Source of the DNA: an uncultured bacterium
GTDB lineage: Bacteria > Cyanobacteriota > Vampirovibrionia > Gastranaerophilales > Gastranaerophilaceae
Assembly: GCA_902763805.1 (NCBI GenBank)
Contig: CACWTN010000012.1
Span: 1 to 52,391 of the forward strand
Length of the DNA: 52,391 nucleotides
Reading direction: 5' to 3'
Below, in pieces: positions 40,059 through 48,751 of this stretch. The notes beneath the pieces were generated by a model. It was given only the letters and a program-made list of their open reading frames with translations. It did no database searches and was not told the origin of the DNA. The stretch's first letter is position 1, and each line of letters starts with the position of its first letter. A program made the position numbers and the translations under genes.

Positions 40059-40939
40059 TGAAAGGTATTATATTAGCCGGCGGAGCCGGAACAAGATTAT
40101 ATCCGAGTACAATGACGGTTTGCAAACAGTTATTGCCTGTATATGACAAGCCGATGATTTATCATCCGCTTTCTGTTCTGATGCTTGCAGGAATAAAGGA
40201 TATTCTGATTATTTCTACTCCGGAGGCATTACCAAGTTTTGAAGAATTACTGGGGGATGGTTCAAGGTTCGGAATAAATTTATCGTACAAAGTTCAGCCT
40301 TCACCTGACGGTTTGGCTCAGGCATTCGTTTTGGGTGAAGAATTTATCGGAAATGATTCTGCTGCTTTAATACTGGGTGATAACATTTTCTACGGACCTG
40401 GATTCTCAGGTATGATGCATAGGGCTATTGAAGATATTGAGAAAAATGGCGGAGCATCAGTTTTTGCTTATATGGTAAAAGATCCCGAAAGATTCGGTGT
40501 TGTTGAATTTGACAAAAATAATAAGGCAATATCTATTGAAGAAAAGCCGAAAGAACCGAAATCAAATTACGCGGTAACAGGTTTGTATTTTTACGATAAT
40601 AAAGTTGTTGAATATGCTAAAAATCTCAAGCCTTCAGCAAGAGGCGAGTATGAAATTACGGATTTGAACAGAATATATCTTGAACAGGGAAGTCTGCACG
40701 TAAATACTTTGGGCAGAGGCTTTGCCTGGCTTGATACAGGTACTCACCGTTCACTTTTACAGGCAAGCTCTTATATTCAGACAATTGAGGATAATCAGGG
40801 CATTAAGATTGCCTGCCTTGAAGAAGTTGCTTTAAGAATGGGATTTATTTCAAAAGAAAAGCTGTATGAGTTTGTTAAAGACTACAAAAATAACGAATAT
40901 TATTCTTATGTAAAAAATGTTATATCAAACTTTCAGTAG
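40058..40939 (+). CDS. rfbA: Glucose-1-phosphate thymidylyltransferase
   Basis: About 293 aa. It opens with [17 protein letters not shown], the nucleotidyltransferase loop, followed by [29 protein letters not shown] and [20 protein letters not shown]. It makes dTDP-glucose, the first step of the pathway. The start is GTG 40058, sharing its G with the rfbD stop; AAGGAG lies about 10 bases upstream. Usual length is 290, so nothing is missing. Confidence 0.95.
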   Translation: MKGIILAGGAGTRLYPSTMTVCKQLLPVYDKPMIYHPLSVLMLAGIKDILIISTPEALPSFEELLGDGSRFGINLSYKVQPSPDGLAQAFVLGEEFIGNDSAALILGDNIFYGPGFSGMMHRAIEDIEKNGGASVFAYMVKDPERFGVVEFDKNNKAISIEEKPKEPKSNYAVTGLYFYDNKVVEYAKNLKPSARGEYEITDLNRIYLEQGSLHVNTLGRGFAWLDTGTHRSLLQASSYIQTIEDNQGIKIACLEEVALRMGFISKEKLYEFVKDYKNNEYYSYVKNVISNFQ

Positions 40940-40960
40940 TACAGAAAAATAATTTTGTTA

Positions 40961-40966
40961 TAAAAT
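40961..40966 (+). promoter_or_regulatory. -10 box TAAAAT, 6 nt before start (probable leaderless)
   Basis: TAAAAT, six bases, ATG of nadD at 40973; no ribosome site in the 33-base gap after rfbA. Confidence 0.45.
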
Positions 40967-40972
40967 GTTTGT

Positions 40973-41530
40973 ATGGCGATTTGTGTATTTCCCGGAACAT
41001 TTAATCCAATTCATCTGGCTCATCTTCGGATGGCTCAGTTTGCTGTGGAGAAATACGGGTTTGAAAAAGTTATATTTATACCGTCATACATACCTCCGCA
41101 CAAACAGGTTGATTCAAATCTGGCAAAGCACAGATATAATATGGTTAAGCTTGCGTCAGAAAGAAATCTTCGCTTTGGGATATCCGATATAGAGTATAAA
41201 TCAGAAGGAAAATCGTACACTCTAATAACCGTGAAAAAAATAAAAGAACTTTATCATATAGACGGCAGACTGAATTTCATCATAGGAACAGATGCTTTTA
41301 AAAATATAAAAACTTGGTACAAAGCAGATGAACTTAAAGAATTTGTGCATTTTTTAGTGTTCCCGAGAGGTGAAGATGTGATTAACCCTGATGATTTTGA
41401 AGGGTACGATTATGAGCTTGTAAACTGGAACAAGTACGATGTTTCATCAACGGAGATTAGAGAAGAACAGAAAAAAGAAGAGATAAAAGAAGTAAAGGAA
41501 TATATTGTTAAAAATGGACTGTACAATTGA
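40973..41530 (+). CDS. nadD: Nicotinate-mononucleotide adenylyltransferase
   Basis: 185 aa. GTFNPIHLAHLRMA (8-21, with the H-x-x-H nucleotidyl motif), FIPSYIPPHK (about 37-46), LNFIIGTDAFKNIKTWY (about 96-112) and the C-terminal ISSTEIR-type VSSTEIREE (about 157-165) identify NadD, which adenylates nicotinate mononucleotide in NAD synthesis. It overlaps yqeK by about 17 bases, a common pairing. Confidence 0.94.
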   Translation: MAICVFPGTFNPIHLAHLRMAQFAVEKYGFEKVIFIPSYIPPHKQVDSNLAKHRYNMVKLASERNLRFGISDIEYKSEGKSYTLITVKKIKELYHIDGRLNFIIGTDAFKNIKTWYKADELKEFVHFLVFPRGEDVINPDDFEGYDYELVNWNKYDVSSTEIREEQKKEEIKEVKEYIVKNGLYN

Positions 41531-42104
41531 TTATATAAAGAGCTGGCTAAAAGAACATTTGAATGAAGAACGTTATGAACATTCTCTGGGAACGGCGGAC
41601 TGTGCAAAAATGCTTGCGGAAAAATATGGCGTCGATTCAGAAAAAGCGTATTTTACAGGACTTATTCATGATTGTGCAAAATGTCTAGATTGGGAAGAAA
41701 CAGAAAAAATTCTGCACTATATACAGTTGGAGGAGGGTGAGTTTGAAAATCCGAAAACACACCATGCTCCTGTGGGAGCTTTTCTTGCTGCAAAAGAATT
41801 CGGGGTTGAGGATTCGGAAGTCCTTTCCGCTATAAGATGGCATACAATCGGAAAACTTGAGATGTCTTTATTTGAAAAAATTATTTTTCTGGCGGATAAA
41901 ATTGAAACGAGAACACGCCCTGTTGAATACAGAGAACCGATTACAAAACTTCTTGATGAAGAAAACGGCTTGGACAAGGCATTGCTCTTATGCTATGCCA
42001 ACACCATTAAAAGTCTGGTTGACCGAAAGCTTACAATTTGTACGGCAACAATTGATATCTATAATGAGCTTTTACGAAAAACATCGTTATATTATGCCCG
42101 GTAG
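41514..42104 (+). CDS. yqeK: YqeK family HD hydrolase (Ap4A hydrolase-like)
   Basis: About 196 aa, HD domain: RYEHSLGTADCAKMLA (about 20-35), FTGLIHDCAKCL (about 45-56), HHAPVGAFLAAKEFG and LADKIETRTRP. YqeK enzymes cleave diadenosine tetraphosphate symmetrically. Its placement directly after nadD is typical. ATG 41514 has AAGGAA 13 bases upstream; TTG 41505 is 4 bases after the same AAGGAA, so the start is uncertain by three codons. Confidence 0.9.
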   Translation: MDCTIDYIKSWLKEHLNEERYEHSLGTADCAKMLAEKYGVDSEKAYFTGLIHDCAKCLDWEETEKILHYIQLEEGEFENPKTHHAPVGAFLAAKEFGVEDSEVLSAIRWHTIGKLEMSLFEKIIFLADKIETRTRPVEYREPITKLLDEENGLDKALLLCYANTIKSLVDRKLTICTATIDIYNELLRKTSLYYAR

Positions 42105-42469
42105 AAAATTTCTTTGGCTTTATGTTCTCTAAGGAGTTTAATTTCTTCGTTTTCTGCGTATTTGCTAAATCCAAGTGATGAAAGAGCTGCAAAACCGATA
42201 CCGGAAGCGGTCTGGATTAAAAATTTCTTCATTCCCTCCATTTTTTTTGTAAAGGGACTGGCAGCGAGAACGCCTAAAAATACAGCGGAAAAGAACGTTA
42301 AATTAGAGTATATGTTTAGCTTTTTATCTTGTTTTTTTAGTTCATCGGCAAATTTATCCGCATGATTTTGAGGTACTTTGTAATACCTTTTGTATCCGTT
42401 TTTTTCTGTTGAATCAACCTGTACAAAATTAGTATCCAGTTTTTTTGTTATTGCGGTTGTAATTGCCAT
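42092..42469 (-). CDS. Small membrane protein, unknown
   Basis: 125 aa. Polar N-terminal 50 residues, then two hydrophobic segments (about 55-72, FFSAVFLGVLAASP; 83-100, FLIQTASGIGFAALSSLG) and a charged C-terminus. GGAG precedes the ATG. A TTTTGTAACA word (42543-42534) like those above the two sigma-28-type promoters lies upstream, but the sequence after it does not form a good sigma-28 box. No family known. Confidence 0.55.
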   Translation of the reverse strand: MAITTAITKKLDTNFVQVDSTEKNGYKRYYKVPQNHADKFADELKKQDKKLNIYSNLTFFSAVFLGVLAASPFTKKMEGMKKFLIQTASGIGFAALSSLGFSKYAENEEIKLLREHKAKEIFYRA

Positions 42470-42586
42470 ACGACACTCCTTCAGATGATATAAAACGACT
42501 GAAGGGGTGAAATTGACTAAATATTGAATTTTTTGTTACAAAAATTAACAAGAAAATATTAAACATTAAATCTCTTATATTTTTGT

Positions 42587-42592
42587 TATAAT
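42587..42592 (+). promoter_or_regulatory. -10 box TATAAT of gatA
   Basis: TATAAT 44 bases before the gatA ATG, which also has AAGGAGAAG; a conventional promoter with leader. Confidence 0.5.
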
Positions 42593-42636
42593 TATGAAAG
42601 GGGCGTTTTGGCGATAGTTGTCCCTAAGGAGAAGAT

Positions 42637-44100
42637 ATGCTTGAAATATTGAAAAAAAGTGCAACAGAGCAATTTAAGGCTCTTAAAAATAAAGAAGTAT
42701 CTGCTGTAGAACTGACAAAGGCTTCATTAGACAGAATTAAAGAACTTGATGACAAATTAGGTGCTTTTAACTCTTTGACAGAAGACACAGCCCTTGATAC
42801 GGCAAAAAAAGTTGATGAAAAAATCTCAAAAGGCGAGGAGCTTCCTCTTTTGGCTGGTGTTCCGCTGGCTTTAAAAGATAATATGAATTTAATCGGTTCA
42901 AAAACAACCGCATCAAGCAAAATTCTTGAGAATTTTGTTTCACCTTATAATGCTACGGTAACTCAGAAACTGCTAGATAATTTAATTCCGATAGTCGGTA
43001 AGGCTAATTTGGATGAATTTGCAATGGGTTCTTCAAATGAAAACTCTGCATTTAAAAAGGTTCACAATCCCTGGAATTTAAATAAAGTTCCGGGCGGTTC
43101 GTCAGGCGGTTCTGCAGCGTCGGTTTCTTCTTGTGAAGCAGCTTTGGCTCTTGGTTCGGATACGGGCGGAAGTATAAGACTTCCTGCAAGCTTCTGCGGT
43201 ATAGTCGGCATGAAGCCTACTTACGGTAAAGTTTCCAGATATGGATTGATTGCGTTTGCTTCATCTTTAGACCAAATCGGACCTTTTTCAAGAACTGTTG
43301 AAGATTCGGCAGCATTGCTTGAAGTTATTTCAGGTTATGATTATCACGATTCAACATCTTTGAATCTTCCCGTTGAAAACTACAGGGCATCATTAAATAA
43401 TGATATCAAAGGTTTGAAGGTTGGTGTTGTAAAAGAACTTATCGGTCAGGGTTTGGCGGAAGATGTTTCAAAAGCTATACAGAATGCTATTGATACTTAT
43501 AAATCACTGGGCGCAGAAGTCGTTGAGATTTCACTTCCTAATATCGGACATTCAATAGGTATTTACTATATTCTGGCAACGGCAGAATGCAGTTCAAACC
43601 TTGCAAGATTTGACGGTGTAAGATACGGTCACAGAACCTCTGATCCGAAAAATCTGCTTGAACTTTACTGCAAATCACGTGCTGAAGGTTTTGGTCCTGA
43701 AGTTAAGCGTCGTATAATGCTTGGTACTTATGCTTTAAGTTCAGGTTATTACGATGCATATTACAAAAAAGCACTTCAGATGAGAAGGGTTGTACACGAA
43801 GACTTTTTGAAGGCATTTGAAAAAGTAGATGTACTTATTGCTCCGACTTGCCCGAATACTGCTTTTGATTTGGGTGCAAAGACAGAAGATCCGCTTGCAA
43901 TGTATCTTACTGATATCGCAACCATCGGTGCAAACCTGTCAGGTATTCCTGCAATATCGGTTCCGGCAGGATTTGACAGAGATGGCATGCCAATTGGTTT
44001 GCAGATTATGGCACCTCAGCTTAAAGAAGCTAAGTTGTTTAATTTTGCATACAAATTTGAACAGGCTCATGATTATTATAAACAACTGCCGAATATTTAA
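42637..44100 (+). CDS. gatA: Glutamyl-tRNA(Gln)/aspartyl-tRNA(Asn) amidotransferase subunit A
   Basis: 487 aa amidase-signature protein. The Ser-cisSer-Lys triad is Lys80 (PLALKDNM), Ser155 (PGGSSGGSA) and Ser179 (GSDTGGSIRLPA); MKPTYGKVSRYG and the QIGPFSR segment confirm GatA rather than a generic amidase. It releases ammonia from glutamine for transamidation of misacylated tRNA. gltX is 3 kb downstream, probably the non-discriminating enzyme that makes Glu-tRNA(Gln); gatB and gatC are not in the window. Confidence 0.95.
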   Translation: MLEILKKSATEQFKALKNKEVSAVELTKASLDRIKELDDKLGAFNSLTEDTALDTAKKVDEKISKGEELPLLAGVPLALKDNMNLIGSKTTASSKILENFVSPYNATVTQKLLDNLIPIVGKANLDEFAMGSSNENSAFKKVHNPWNLNKVPGGSSGGSAASVSSCEAALALGSDTGGSIRLPASFCGIVGMKPTYGKVSRYGLIAFASSLDQIGPFSRTVEDSAALLEVISGYDYHDSTSLNLPVENYRASLNNDIKGLKVGVVKELIGQGLAEDVSKAIQNAIDTYKSLGAEVVEISLPNIGHSIGIYYILATAECSSNLARFDGVRYGHRTSDPKNLLELYCKSRAEGFGPEVKRRIMLGTYALSSGYYDAYYKKALQMRRVVHEDFLKAFEKVDVLIAPTCPNTAFDLGAKTEDPLAMYLTDIATIGANLSGIPAISVPAGFDRDGMPIGLQIMAPQLKEAKLFNFAYKFEQAHDYYKQLPNI

Positions 44101-44131
44101 TTTGTGCAAAATATAATTATTAATAATTGTT

Positions 44132-44159
44132 AAAAATGCGGAGCTTGCTCCGCATTTTT
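44132..44159 (+). terminator. Terminator of gatA
   Basis: AAAAATGCGGAGC, loop TT, GCTCCGCATTTTT; 13-bp perfect stem with T-tail. Confidence 0.92.
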
Positions 44160-44194
44160 GCGCAAAAAAATATTTTACGGGTTTTGTAAAAAAT

Positions 44195-44701
44195 ATGGTT
44201 TATTCACTTCTATTACATAAAGAGATACCCGTAAAGATTGAAAAAGAAATTATATTTTCCTGCGGTAATTATGATGATTATATGACCCGTTATACAGCAT
44301 ATGATTCAAAATTCAAAGAAATCGGATATGTTGATTTGCAGGATACAAAAAATGGTGCCAAAGTGTTGTATATAAAAAATCAGGAGCCTCACTTATACAG
44401 GCATTTTGGTTATTTGGCAGACCAAATTGAGGTGGAACACTGCTTAAAAAGAGGAATAGAAAAACCATATATACAATCTCTGGCGGCCATTGGTTCTCCT
44501 ATCAAGCATTTTAAGCGCGGCAAACGCTTTATTAATGAAGGAGTTAATGTTTTTTTGGCAGAAATTTTAAAAAAATTGCAAAAAAACGAGTTTATATCAA
44601 TAGGCTTTTTGGGTGTACAAAAAATGTATATGCCAATGAATATGATTAATGAGATAAAAGAGAAAATAAAAAAAAGACCGCTATTAAAGGGTTTAAGATA
44701 G
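44195..44701 (+). CDS. Unknown protein, 168 aa
   Basis: A mixed alpha/beta protein without signal or membrane segment: an N-terminal beta-rich part (about 5-65), IQSLAAIGSPIKHFKRGKRFINEG (about 101-124) and a basic helical C-terminus (EIKEKIKKRPLLKGLR). The layout hints at a GNAT-like fold but the acetyl-CoA loop is not evident. No ribosome site; no clear promoter. It runs convergent to the winged-helix gene with adjacent stops. Confidence 0.5.
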   Translation: MVYSLLLHKEIPVKIEKEIIFSCGNYDDYMTRYTAYDSKFKEIGYVDLQDTKNGAKVLYIKNQEPHLYRHFGYLADQIEVEHCLKRGIEKPYIQSLAAIGSPIKHFKRGKRFINEGVNVFLAEILKKLQKNEFISIGFLGVQKMYMPMNMINEIKEKIKKRPLLKGLR

Positions 44702-45019
44702 TTAGTATGTAAAATACTTGTCAAAGTCTACATCTTCAAAGTTGCATAAAAGGTGGAAAATCTCATCATCGTCGTCTAAACGCTGAAAGTTATAATCATC
44801 AAAGAGCCAGTATTTTGGATTTATTCCTTTTACTCTGACGATTTCTTTTTCTTTGAGTATATTAAGTTTTTTCTTGACTGTTTCAACGGGAAGATTAACA
44901 AGTTTAGCCAGCTCAACAGCAGTAATGCCGTCTTCATTACTGTATTTTTCAGGGGTAAGGAACATAAGCTCCAAGCCAACCATTTTTAAACTTATATCTT
45001 CTTCTATATCATTAGCCAT
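44702..45019 (-). CDS. Winged-helix DNA-binding protein
   Basis: 105 aa. Residues 25-72 (TAVELAKLVNLPVETVKKKLNILKEKEIVRVKG) form a helix-turn-helix and wing resembling ArsR/MarR or DnaD-type regulators; the C-terminal acidic tail (DDDDEIF... FEDVDFDKYF) may mediate oligomerisation. It is divergent from the MFS transporter gene with only 56 bases between, so it plausibly controls that gene. Both starts look leaderless. Confidence 0.7.
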   Translation of the reverse strand: MANDIEEDISLKMVGLELMFLTPEKYSNEDGITAVELAKLVNLPVETVKKKLNILKEKEIVRVKGINPKYWLFDDYNFQRLDDDDEIFHLLCNFEDVDFDKYFTY

Positions 45020-45025
45020 ATACTC

Positions 45026-45031
45026 ATTATA
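45026..45031 (-). promoter_or_regulatory. -10 box TATAAT, 6 nt before start (probable leaderless)
   Basis: Minus strand TATAAT-GAGTAT-ATG; -35 TTCCAA 17 bases upstream. No ribosome site. Confidence 0.6.
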
Positions 45032-45063
45032 ACTCTGTTGCTGAAATATTGGAAGATTTGGAG

Positions 45064-45069
45064 TAGAAT
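45064..45069 (+). promoter_or_regulatory. -10 box TAGAAT, 6 nt before start
   Basis: TAGAAT-ATAGGT-ATG of the MFS gene, facing the leaderless start of the winged-helix gene. AGG in the spacer is too close to serve as a ribosome site. Confidence 0.45.
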
Positions 45070-45075
45070 ATAGGT

Positions 45076-46257
45076 ATGGAAATAAGTGTAAAACAGGCGA
45101 AAAAAGCGATTATATGGCTTTGTGCCGCACATTTTGTATGTGATATTTATACGGGTTTTTTAAATCCGATAATGCCGTTTATTGCAGCAAAACTGGGCTT
45201 TTCAATGGCTGTTGCTGCGGTCATAATAAGCATATCTCATATATGTTCATCAATGATGCAGCCTGTTTTCGGATTTTTTGCGGATAATATGCTCAAAAGA
45301 TTTTTCATCTTTTGGGGATTAATTCTTGTTTCAACGTTTATTCCGCTTACTCCAAATGCTCCGAATATACCTCTTTTAATAATATTTATGGTATTGGGAA
45401 GTTTAGGCGGAAGCTTTTTTCATCCTCAGGGAATGGGGTTTGTAAACAAATTCTCAACAGAGTGTAAACTTGATACCTCAGGCAATATGGGTACTTTTAT
45501 CAGTCTTGGTTCGCTGGGTTTTGCTTTTGGTCCGTTGGTTGCAGCGTTGATTACTCAGGTTTTGGGACTTGGCGTAATCTCTTGGACTTCCCTGCTTGGA
45601 TTAAGCCTTGCATCAATGATGTTTTTGTTTGTTCCGAAGTTGTCTTTGATAGAAAAGAAACCTGAACATAAAGAATTTATAAAAACATTTAAGGATATTT
45701 TCAGTTCATCTCAGATGAATTTACTTATACTGGTTGCGATGATGAAATCATTAATGACAAACAGCTGCAGTATATTGCTTCCGTTCTTGTGGAAGGGAAT
45801 GGGGTATACGCCGTTTTATATCGGTTCGGCTCTGTTTCTGTTTGTATTTGCAGGTTCGGTTGGTTCGTTTTTGAGTCCTAAGGCTGAGAAAATTTTTGGT
45901 TCAAAGAGTGTAATATATTTTTCAATGTGGGCTACATTACCAATGATGATAGCCTTTGCCCTTACATATAAAACGCATTCCGTTTTATCAATGTTAATTT
46001 TTGGGTTTGTGGGATTTACAACAATGCTTGCTCAGCCGGTTACAATGGTATGGGCGCAGAGAATACTTCCGGAGTACAAAAGTGTTGTATCAGGATTTAT
46101 CAACGGTTTCTGCTGGGGAACAATAGCACTTTGTATGTCAGTGTTGGGTGCGGTCGCGCAAAAGTTTGGTATAATGACTGTGCTTGTTGTGTTAAGCGTT
46201 GTTCCGGCAGTTTGTTCTTATTCGGTAAAATATCTGAAAGAAGTGAAAGCCGAATAA
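45076..46257 (+). CDS. MFS transporter (fosmidomycin-resistance Fsr-like)
   Basis: 393 aa with twelve hydrophobic helices. HFVCDIYTGFLNPIMPFI in helix 1 and the LGGSFFHPQGMGFVNKFS block after helix 4 (Fsr family F-H-P motif) place it near Fsr; MFS motif A is modified to GFFADNMLKRF. It probably exports a small compound. The divergent winged-helix gene may regulate it. Confidence 0.82.
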   Translation: MEISVKQAKKAIIWLCAAHFVCDIYTGFLNPIMPFIAAKLGFSMAVAAVIISISHICSSMMQPVFGFFADNMLKRFFIFWGLILVSTFIPLTPNAPNIPLLIIFMVLGSLGGSFFHPQGMGFVNKFSTECKLDTSGNMGTFISLGSLGFAFGPLVAALITQVLGLGVISWTSLLGLSLASMMFLFVPKLSLIEKKPEHKEFIKTFKDIFSSSQMNLLILVAMMKSLMTNSCSILLPFLWKGMGYTPFYIGSALFLFVFAGSVGSFLSPKAEKIFGSKSVIYFSMWATLPMMIAFALTYKTHSVLSMLIFGFVGFTTMLAQPVTMVWAQRILPEYKSVVSGFINGFCWGTIALCMSVLGAVAQKFGIMTVLVVLSVVPAVCSYSVKYLKEVKAE

Positions 46258-47055
46258 TTATTTGTTTTGGTCATCTTTAACTCTGCTTTGTTTAAGATAG
46301 TTGTCAACATCAGATGATATCGAAATATTTTGCAGAAGCATGTTGTATTTTTTTAAATCGCCGATGTTTGCGGATTCTTCGAGCAGGTTTCTTCTTGTGC
46401 CTAATTGTAATTTTTGTTCAGGTTTTTGTACGGGACTGTTTTTTGAATCAATCTTTCTTATAACGGCGTCAAGGTCGGTTGAAGTAGAGATACCGTGCTG
46501 TGAGGCAAGCTTTTTAACAGGTGTTCCGGGGGTAATTCTGTAGAGCCATTGGAGTGAATATTTGTCATTTTCCGAAAGCGATGCAATACCGTACTGATGC
46601 GGAGTGTACATAATATCCTGCCTGTATGGGCTGTGTCCTAAACCGAGTGCGTGTCCGACTTCGTGCAGGATTGTGTGGTATACTTCAGAATCGCTGTCAT
46701 ACTGCTTGTGAATTCTTCCGTCTGTTAATCCGATGGAAACTTCTGCACCGTAAAGTATCATTGTGTTAGGCTCCCAGTTGAACTGACAATGCCCCAGAGC
46801 TTTTCTGTCAACCCTTCGCCAAACAATATTAATATGGGAATCATAGTATGAACTTACGGTGTGGAATTTGAGTTTACCGCCTGATGCAGCTGTCCATTCC
46901 GTAAAAGCATCCATAACCATTTTTCTGTATTTGTTATCTTCTCCCGTTTTGGTATAAAAATTCATCGGCGCAATATAAACTTTTAAAGTGCTTGCCGACC
47001 ATCTTGAAACAATTCCCTCTCGAATGCTGTTATTAAGATACGTATATTTCTGCAT
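46258..47055 (-). CDS. Matrixin-like zinc metalloprotease
   Basis: About 265 aa. The zinc site HEVGHALGLGH (131-141) is followed by the Met-turn DIMY (147-150), as in metzincins of the matrixin/M10 type; RKMVMDAFTEWTAASGGKLKF (44-64) is the usual preceding helix-strand. Residues 195-265 are a polar helical extension. I chose ATG 47055, since TATACT lies 6 bases upstream with a TGGACT -35, over GTG 47091, which would put the start codon upstream of that promoter. With this start there is no signal peptide, unusual for the family; it acts inside the cell or leaves by an unknown route. Confidence 0.8.
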   Translation of the reverse strand: MQKYTYLNNSIREGIVSRWSASTLKVYIAPMNFYTKTGEDNKYRKMVMDAFTEWTAASGGKLKFHTVSSYYDSHINIVWRRVDRKALGHCQFNWEPNTMILYGAEVSIGLTDGRIHKQYDSDSEVYHTILHEVGHALGLGHSPYRQDIMYTPHQYGIASLSENDKYSLQWLYRITPGTPVKKLASQHGISTSTDLDAVIRKIDSKNSPVQKPEQKLQLGTRRNLLEESANIGDLKKYNMLLQNISISSDVDNYLKQSRVKDDQNK

Positions 47056-47061
47056 AATATA

Positions 47062-47067
47062 AGTATA
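47062..47067 (-). promoter_or_regulatory. -10 box TATACT, 6 nt before start (decides protease start)
   Basis: Minus strand TGGACT (47090-47085), 17 bases, TATACT (47067-47062), six bases, ATG 47055. It fits the leaderless pattern seen elsewhere in the window. Confidence 0.5.
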
Positions 47068-47210
47068 ACTATTCAGACTTCCAAAGTCCACCGTGTATAA
47101 GAAGGATATTAAAATATAAAAAGGTTTATATAAAAGTAAGATTTATAACTCTTTTTTTTGTTTGTGCAATAATAAAGGGGTAAATGTAATTAAGAGGAAG
47201 GAATATAAAT

Positions 47211-48686
47211 ATGTCAGAAGTAAGAGTAAGAATTGCGCCTTCTCCAAGCGGTAACTTACATATCGGTACTGCAAGAACGGCATTATTTAACTATTTATTT
47301 GCAAAGAAAAATAACGGTAAATTCGTATTAAGAATAGAAGATACTGATGCTGAAAGAACATCTCAGGAATATGTTGATAATATTTTTGATTCATTAAAGG
47401 CATTGGGTTTGAACTGGGATGAAGGTCCTGATGTAGGCGGAGATTTTGGTCCGTATACACAATCTCAGAGATTTGATATTTATCCTAAATATGTTCAGCA
47501 GCTTTTGGACAGCGGTTTTGCTTATGAATGTTTCTGCACACCTGAAGAACTTGAAGCAGAAAAAGAAGAAGCAACAGCAGCAAAAAAAGCTTATGTTTAT
47601 TCTAAAAAGTGCGTAAACTTAACAGAAGAAGAAAAGGCAAAACTGAGAGCAGAAGGCAGAAAACCTGCTATCAGATTTAATATTGAAAAGGCTCAAAAAG
47701 CTTTTCATGACTCATCAATTTTGGAATTTGATGATTTGGTAAAAGGCAAATTACACGTTGATACAAATCTTATCGGCGACTTTGTAATTATGAAATCTAA
47801 CGGAGCTCCGACATATAACTTTGCGGTTGTAATTGACGACGCTTTGATGAAAATATCTCACGTAATCAGAGGTGAGGACCATATTTCTAATACATATAAA
47901 CAAATCCTGATTTTTGAAGCATTAGGTTTTGAAGTTCCGAGATTTGGTCACTTAGGTATGATTTTGGCTCCCGATAGAAGCAAACTTTCAAAAAGACACG
48001 GTGCAACAGCTGTTTCAGACTTTGTAAAAGAAGGATACTTAACAGATGCGCTGATTAACTTCGTTGCTTTATTGGGATGGTCACCTTCTGACGGTCAGGA
48101 AATTAAGACGGTTGATGAGATTGCACAGGATTTCAGAATCGGTGAAATTTCTTCTTCAAACTCAATTTTTGAGTATGACAAACTGAAATGGATGAACAGC
48201 CACTATATTAAAATGTTACCGATAGAAGAACTTAAAGAAAGACTGAAACCTTATTTAACAAAATATAATCTTGAAGAACTCGGTGATGCAAATTATACAA
48301 AGATGGTTGAGCTTACCAGAGAACCTTTGACATTACTTTCTGATATTACAGACGCCGTTCCGTATTTCTTCGGAAAAGATGTTGAAATTGATCCTGCTGC
48401 TCAGACAGGTACTTTGGATACGGAAGTAGCTCAAAAAGTTCTTGTAGATTTCGTTTCTAAGGCAAAAGACTGGGAATGGACAGAAGAAAATCTTCACGAA
48501 AAACTTGCTGATTTCCGTGCTTACTGGAAAGAAAAAGACGGTATTAAACCAAAAGTAACTATGTGGGCTGTAAGAGCTGCTATAACAGGCAGAACGTGCG
48601 GTGCCGATATGGTTGGTATACTGGAAATTTTGGGCAAAGAAACTTCTCTGTACAGAGCTGAAAAAGCTATTAAAGTTTCTGTATAA
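47211..48686 (+). CDS. gltX: Glutamyl-tRNA synthetase
   Basis: 491 aa, class I. RIAPSPSGNLHIGTARTALFNYLFA (7-31) holds the HIGH motif; KLSKRHGATAVSDF (about 260-273) is the KMSKS motif in its GluRS form; DALINFVALLGWSP and the C-terminal helical anticodon domain follow. With gatA nearby and no glnS seen it is probably non-discriminating, also charging tRNA-Gln with glutamate. AAGAGGAAGG is the ribosome site; the terminator is at 48703-48736. Confidence 0.96.
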   Translation: MSEVRVRIAPSPSGNLHIGTARTALFNYLFAKKNNGKFVLRIEDTDAERTSQEYVDNIFDSLKALGLNWDEGPDVGGDFGPYTQSQRFDIYPKYVQQLLDSGFAYECFCTPEELEAEKEEATAAKKAYVYSKKCVNLTEEEKAKLRAEGRKPAIRFNIEKAQKAFHDSSILEFDDLVKGKLHVDTNLIGDFVIMKSNGAPTYNFAVVIDDALMKISHVIRGEDHISNTYKQILIFEALGFEVPRFGHLGMILAPDRSKLSKRHGATAVSDFVKEGYLTDALINFVALLGWSPSDGQEIKTVDEIAQDFRIGEISSSNSIFEYDKLKWMNSHYIKMLPIEELKERLKPYLTKYNLEELGDANYTKMVELTREPLTLLSDITDAVPYFFGKDVEIDPAAQTGTLDTEVAQKVLVDFVSKAKDWEWTEENLHEKLADFRAYWKEKDGIKPKVTMWAVRAAITGRTCGADMVGILEILGKETSLYRAEKAIKVSV

Positions 48687-48702
48687 TTGAAAATATTTAA
48701 AA

Positions 48703-48736
48703 CGGCGGTTGTGTTTAACACAACCGCCGCTTTTTT
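48703..48736. terminator. Bidirectional terminator between gltX and trpS
   Basis: CGGCGGTTGTG (48703-48713) and CACAACCGCCG (48719-48729) pair perfectly, followed by a T-run; A-rich on the other side. Confidence 0.9.
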
Positions 48737-48751
48737 ATATTACATTTACTC

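Noticed and set aside
42494..42543. Third sigma-28-type promoter before the small membrane protein at 42469
   Set aside because: TTTTGTAACA is present but the -35 and -10 equivalents match poorly.
47056..47150. Signal-peptide-like hydrophobic extension of the protease (codons before GTG 47091)
   Set aside because: The frame is hydrophobic but has no ATG, GTG or TTG before a stop, and the promoter boxes lie inside it; A/T-rich DNA gives such stretches by chance.
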